From assembly GCF_003627995.1 (NCBI RefSeq), contig NZ_CP032707.1, forward strand, positions 607,501 through 671,500: 64,000 bases of DNA, written 5' to 3'. Below the pieces are notes generated by a model. It was not told where the DNA came from. It worked only from the letters and a program-made list of their open reading frames with translations, and did not search any database. Numbering within the stretch: the stretch's first letter is position 1; each line of letters starts with the position of its first letter. The translations under genes and the position numbers were made by a program. This document shows positions 61,297-64,000 of this stretch, in pieces. The stretch is from Brevundimonas naejangsanensis (lineage in GTDB: Bacteria; Pseudomonadota; Alphaproteobacteria; Caulobacterales; Caulobacteraceae).

Positions 61297-64000
61297 TCAG
61301 AGATTCAGCAGCGCCGGGTCGCCGCCCTGGGCGGCGATGTTGATGCTGATGGCTTTCTCCGCCGCGTAGCGGATCAGGCTGTTGGGGCCGCCGGCCTTGG
61401 GGCCGGTGCCGCTGAGGCCCTCGCCGCCGAAGGGCTGGACGCCGACCACCGCGCCGATGATCGAGCGGTTGACGTAGACGTTGCCCGCCGGGACCAGTTC
61501 CATCACCTCACGGGCGAAGGCGTCGATGCGGCTGTGGACGCCCAACGTCAGGCCGAAGCCGCGCGCGGCCAGCTTGCCTGCGACCGTCTCCAGATCCTTC
61601 GGGTCGTAGCGGTAAACGTGCAGGATCGGGCCGAAGACCTCGCGTTCCAGGAAATCCGGCGTCGGGATCTCGGCGATGGTCGGGGCGAACAGGTCGCCCT
61701 TCTCGGAGCCGGCCGGCAGTTCGGCGCGGGCGATGATCTTGGCTTCCCTGGACAGGCGCTCGACGTGGGCGTCCAGGTTAGCGCGGCTCTCGGCGTCGAT
61801 CACCGGGCCGATGTCGGTCTTGGGATCGGTCGGGTCGCCCAGCACCTGGGCCGCCAGGGCGCCCTTCAGGCCCTCGATCAGGGCGTCGGCCGAATCCTTG
61901 GGCGCATAGAGGACGCGAAGCGCCGAGCAGCGCTGCCCCGCCGAGCCGAAGGCCGACATGATCACGTCGTCGATGACCTGTTCCTTCAGCGCCGTGGTAT
62001 CGACGAACATGCCGTTCAGGCCGCCCGTCTCGGCGATGAAGGGGATGATGGCGCCCGGACGCGCGGCCAGGCCGCGGTTGATGGCGTTGGCGGTGTCGGT
62101 GCCGCCGGTGAAGGCCACGCCGTCGATGCCCGGATGATTGGTCAGGGCCACGCCGACCGTCTCGCCGCGGCCGGGGACCAGGGCCAGCAGGTCGGGATTC
62201 AGACCGGCCTTGTGATAGAGGCGCACGGCTTCGGCGGCGATCAACGGCGTCTGCTCGGCGGGCTTGGCCACCACGGCGTTGCCGGCGGCCAGGGCGGCGG
62301 CGATCTGGCCGGTGAAGATGGCCAGCGGGAAGTTCCACGGGCTGATGGCGGCAAAGACGCCGCGGCCGTGCAAGACCAGTTCGTTCGTCTCGCCGGTCGG
62401 GCCCTTCAGGATCTGGCGGCCGCCGAAGTCGCGCTCGGCCAGCAGGGCGTAGTAGCGGCAGAAGTCGGCGGCTTCGCGCACCTCGGCCACGCCGTCGTTC
62501 AGCGTCTTGCCCGCTTCGCGCGACAGCAGGGCGACCAGACGGTCCAGCTCGGCTTCCAGAGCGTCGGCCATGGCGCGCAGCACCGGGGCGCGGCCCGCGC
62601 CGCCCAGACGGTCCCAGGCGACCTGGGCTTCGGCGGCGGCGTTGACGGCGGCATCGACATCCTCAGCAGAGGCTTCAGAGACATGGCCCAGCACGCGGCT
62701 GCGGTCATAGGGGTTGGTGACGTCCTGCGGATTCACGCCGGCGCGCAGCTTGCCGCCGATGATCGGGCCGGCGGTCAGCTTCTCGCTGTCGACGCGCTCC
62801 AGGGCCTGGGCGTGGCGGTCACGGTCAGCGGCCTGCGAATAGTCGCGGCCGAGGGAGTTCTGGCGGTCACCGTAGATGTTCATGGGCACAGGAATCTTCG
62901 GATGGCGGTCGGGCTGGGCCTCGACGGCGGTGATGGGATCGGCGGCCACGTCGGCCGCAGGCACGCGCTCGTCCAGCAGGGCGTGGACGAAGGAGGAGTT
63001 GGCGCCGTTTTCCAGCAGGCGGCGCACCAGATAGGGCAGCAGTTCCTCATGGCCGCCGACGGGGGCGTAGGCGCGAACGACGACGTCGCCCCACTCGGCC
63101 CGGGCACCGTCATACAGGGCCTCGCCCATGCCGTGCAGGCGCTGGAACTCGATGGTCACGCCGCGATCGGCGGCCATGCGGTGCACGGCGGCCAGGGTGT
63201 GGGCGTTGTGGGTGGCGAACTGGGCGAAGATGTAGGGCGAGGCCTCGATCAGCGCCTTGGCGCAGACCAGGTAGTTCAGGTCGGTCGCCGGCTTAGTCGT
63301 GAAGACCGGATAGTCGGGACGGCCGTTGACCTGGGCCAGCTTGATCTCGGTGTCCCAATAGGCGCCCTTGACCAGGCGCACCATCAGGCGGCGGCCCGAG
63401 GACTTGGCCAGTTCGGCCAGCTTGGCGACGGTCTCGGTCGTGCGCTTCTGATAGGCCTGAACGGCCAGGCCCAGCCCCTGCCACTCGCCCAGCGCCGGCT
63501 CGCGCGCCAGCCGCTCCAGCAGCTTCAGCGAAAGAGCCAGACGGTCGGCCTCTTCGGCGTCGATGGTGTAGTTGATGTCGTATTTGGCGGCGATCAGGGC
63601 CAGGCGCAGGATGCGGGGATACAGCTCCTCCCACACCCGGTCCTCCTGCACCGACTGATAGCGCGGCGACAGGGCCGACAGCTTGACCGAGACGCCGTGG
63701 CCGCGCTCGGGGCCCTCGCCCTTGGCCGTCTGGCCCACAGCCTCGATGGCGTCGGCGTAGATCTTCTCATAGCGTTCGGCATCGGCGGCGGTGCGGGCGC
63801 CCTCGCCCAGCATGTCGAAGCTGCACAGCCAGTTTTCGCGCTCCGAGCGCTTGAGGGCCGCCTCGATGGTGCGGCCGACGACGAACTGCTCGCCCATGAT
63901 CTTGACCGCCGTGGCGACGGCCTGGCGGATGACCGGTTCGCCCAGGCGCCCGGCGATGCGCTTGAGGAAGCCCGGCAGGTCGGCGCGCGCCTCCTCATCG
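61297..64000 (-). CDS. putA: bifunctional proline dehydrogenase / L-glutamate gamma-semialdehyde dehydrogenase, 5' end missing
   Basis: PutA oxidises proline to glutamate in two steps. The gene runs off the right edge; its 3' end is intact. The beta8-alpha8 FAD-binding PRODH part holds FVVGRTIEAALKRSERENWL, SFDMLGEGARTAADAERYEK, YTIDAEEADRLALSL, RRLMVRLVKGAYWDTEIK and FAQFATHNAHTLAAV. After a linker (FLAGE not seen) the aldehyde dehydrogenase has FAAISPWNFPLAIFTGQIAA, EQTPLIAAEAVRLYHKAG, catalytic Glu in IPFIAETGGLNGMFVD and catalytic Cys in SAFGSAGQRCSALRVLY. The end, QGGDPALLNL, closes just after the ALDH fold, so there is no extra C-terminal domain. Whether it carries an N-terminal DNA-binding domain cannot be seen. 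Confidence 0.96.
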   Translation of the reverse strand, partial: DEEARADLPGFLKRIAGRLGEPVIRQAVATAVKIMGEQFVVGRTIEAALKRSERENWLCSFDMLGEGARTAADAERYEKIYADAIEAVGQTAKGEGPERGHGVSVKLSALSPRYQSVQEDRVWEELYPRILRLALIAAKYDINYTIDAEEADRLALSLKLLERLAREPALGEWQGLGLAVQAYQKRTTETVAKLAELAKSSGRRLMVRLVKGAYWDTEIKLAQVNGRPDYPVFTTKPATDLNYLVCAKALIEASPYIFAQFATHNAHTLAAVHRMAADRGVTIEFQRLHGMGEALYDGARAEWGDVVVRAYAPVGGHEELLPYLVRRLLENGANSSFVHALLDERVPAADVAADPITAVEAQPDRHPKIPVPMNIYGDRQNSLGRDYSQAADRDRHAQALERVDSEKLTAGPIIGGKLRAGVNPQDVTNPYDRSRVLGHVSEASAEDVDAAVNAAAEAQVAWDRLGGAGRAPVLRAMADALEAELDRLVALLSREAGKTLNDGVAEVREAADFCRYYALLAERDFGGRQILKGPTGETNELVLHGRGVFAAISPWNFPLAIFTGQIAAALAAGNAVVAKPAEQTPLIAAEAVRLYHKAGLNPDLLALVPGRGETVGVALTNHPGIDGVAFTGGTDTANAINRGLAARPGAIIPFIAETGGLNGMFVDTTALKEQVIDDVIMSAFGSAGQRCSALRVLYAPKDSADALIEGLKGALAAQVLGDPTDPKTDIGPVIDAESRANLDAHVERLSREAKIIARAELPAGSEKGDLFAPTIAEIPTPDFLEREVFGPILHVYRYDPKDLETVAGKLAARGFGLTLGVHSRIDAFAREVMELVPAGNVYVNRSIIGAVVGVQPFGGEGLSGTGPKAGGPNSLIRYAAEKAISINIAAQGGDPALLNL

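Overview
The window is chromosomal DNA of a G+C-rich alphaproteobacterium, most likely Caulobacterales and plausibly Brevundimonas (a judgement from gene content, not a database match). Reasons: polyhydroxybutyrate genes phaA, phaB and phaR; the rpoN-hpf-ptsN block next to lptC-lptA-lptB; DUF1150 paired with Hsp20; DUF2093; an argB-nucleotidase-dapD operon; and a ManC fused to an AGE-fold domain. Gene density is high. There is no sign of prophage, CRISPR, insertion-sequence transposase or replication origin.

Layout. 1-5.4 kb: 3' end of rsmE, gshA, a PAS hybrid histidine kinase, a deacetylase and a TauE/SafE permease. 5.4-6.7 kb: a patch of visibly lower G+C with one orphan gene (possibly uracil-DNA-glycosylase fold) and a decayed reading frame. 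6.7-11.4 kb: DUF72, zinc alcohol dehydrogenase, acetoacetyl-CoA reductase, an exported protein, a 2-oxoglutarate oxygenase. 11.4-16.4 kb: a TadG-like von Willebrand protein with an unusual insertion, MtgA, a WD40 protein and a hydrolase divergent around a perfect palindrome. 16.2-19.4 kb: a metal-handling group on the minus strand (membrane protein, CDF exporter, His-rich CobW GTPase, DUF2093) headed by a short operator-like palindrome. 19.5-23 kb: rplU-rpmA, an acetyltransferase, an NRAMP-type transporter, tRNA-Leu. 23-30.7 kb: RNase D-like exonuclease, lptCAB, rpoN, hpf, ptsN, DUF1150, hsp20, an OmpA lipoprotein. 30.7-40.8 kb: UDP-glucose dehydrogenase, an OmpA-like porin with a polyproline linker, ManC-AGE, argB-HAD-dapD and a subtilisin-like lipoprotein. 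41-44.2 kb: phaA, hemolysin III, phaR broken at a C homopolymer, and a small gene. 44.4-61.2 kb: surface glycan genes. 61.3 kb to the right edge: putA, 5' truncated by the window.

The glycan region is the main functional unit. On the minus strand from 61.2 down to 49.2 kb lie KpsM-, KpsE- and KpsT-like capsule export proteins, a small protein overlapping kpsT, gmd and fcl (GDP-mannose to GDP-L-fucose), a giant protein with three glycosyltransferase domains, an FkbM methyltransferase and a further glycosyltransferase-like protein. ManC-AGE at 33.5-35.8 kb can supply GDP-mannose to gmd, and Ugd at 30.7 kb can supply UDP-glucuronate. Three proteins of the locus appear to share a C-terminal domain built around a (Y/W)GP motif.

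Two families of intergenic inverted-repeat elements occur, each twice: a roughly 147-bp family at 14.2 and 25.7 kb, and a roughly 130-160-bp family at 17.5 and 40.8 kb. Several clear terminators and two good sigma-70-type promoters are marked. The best candidates for something new are the orphan gene at 5.66 kb, the FCCH-like insertion in the TadG-like protein, and the shared glycan-locus domain, including its stand-alone copy beside kpsT.
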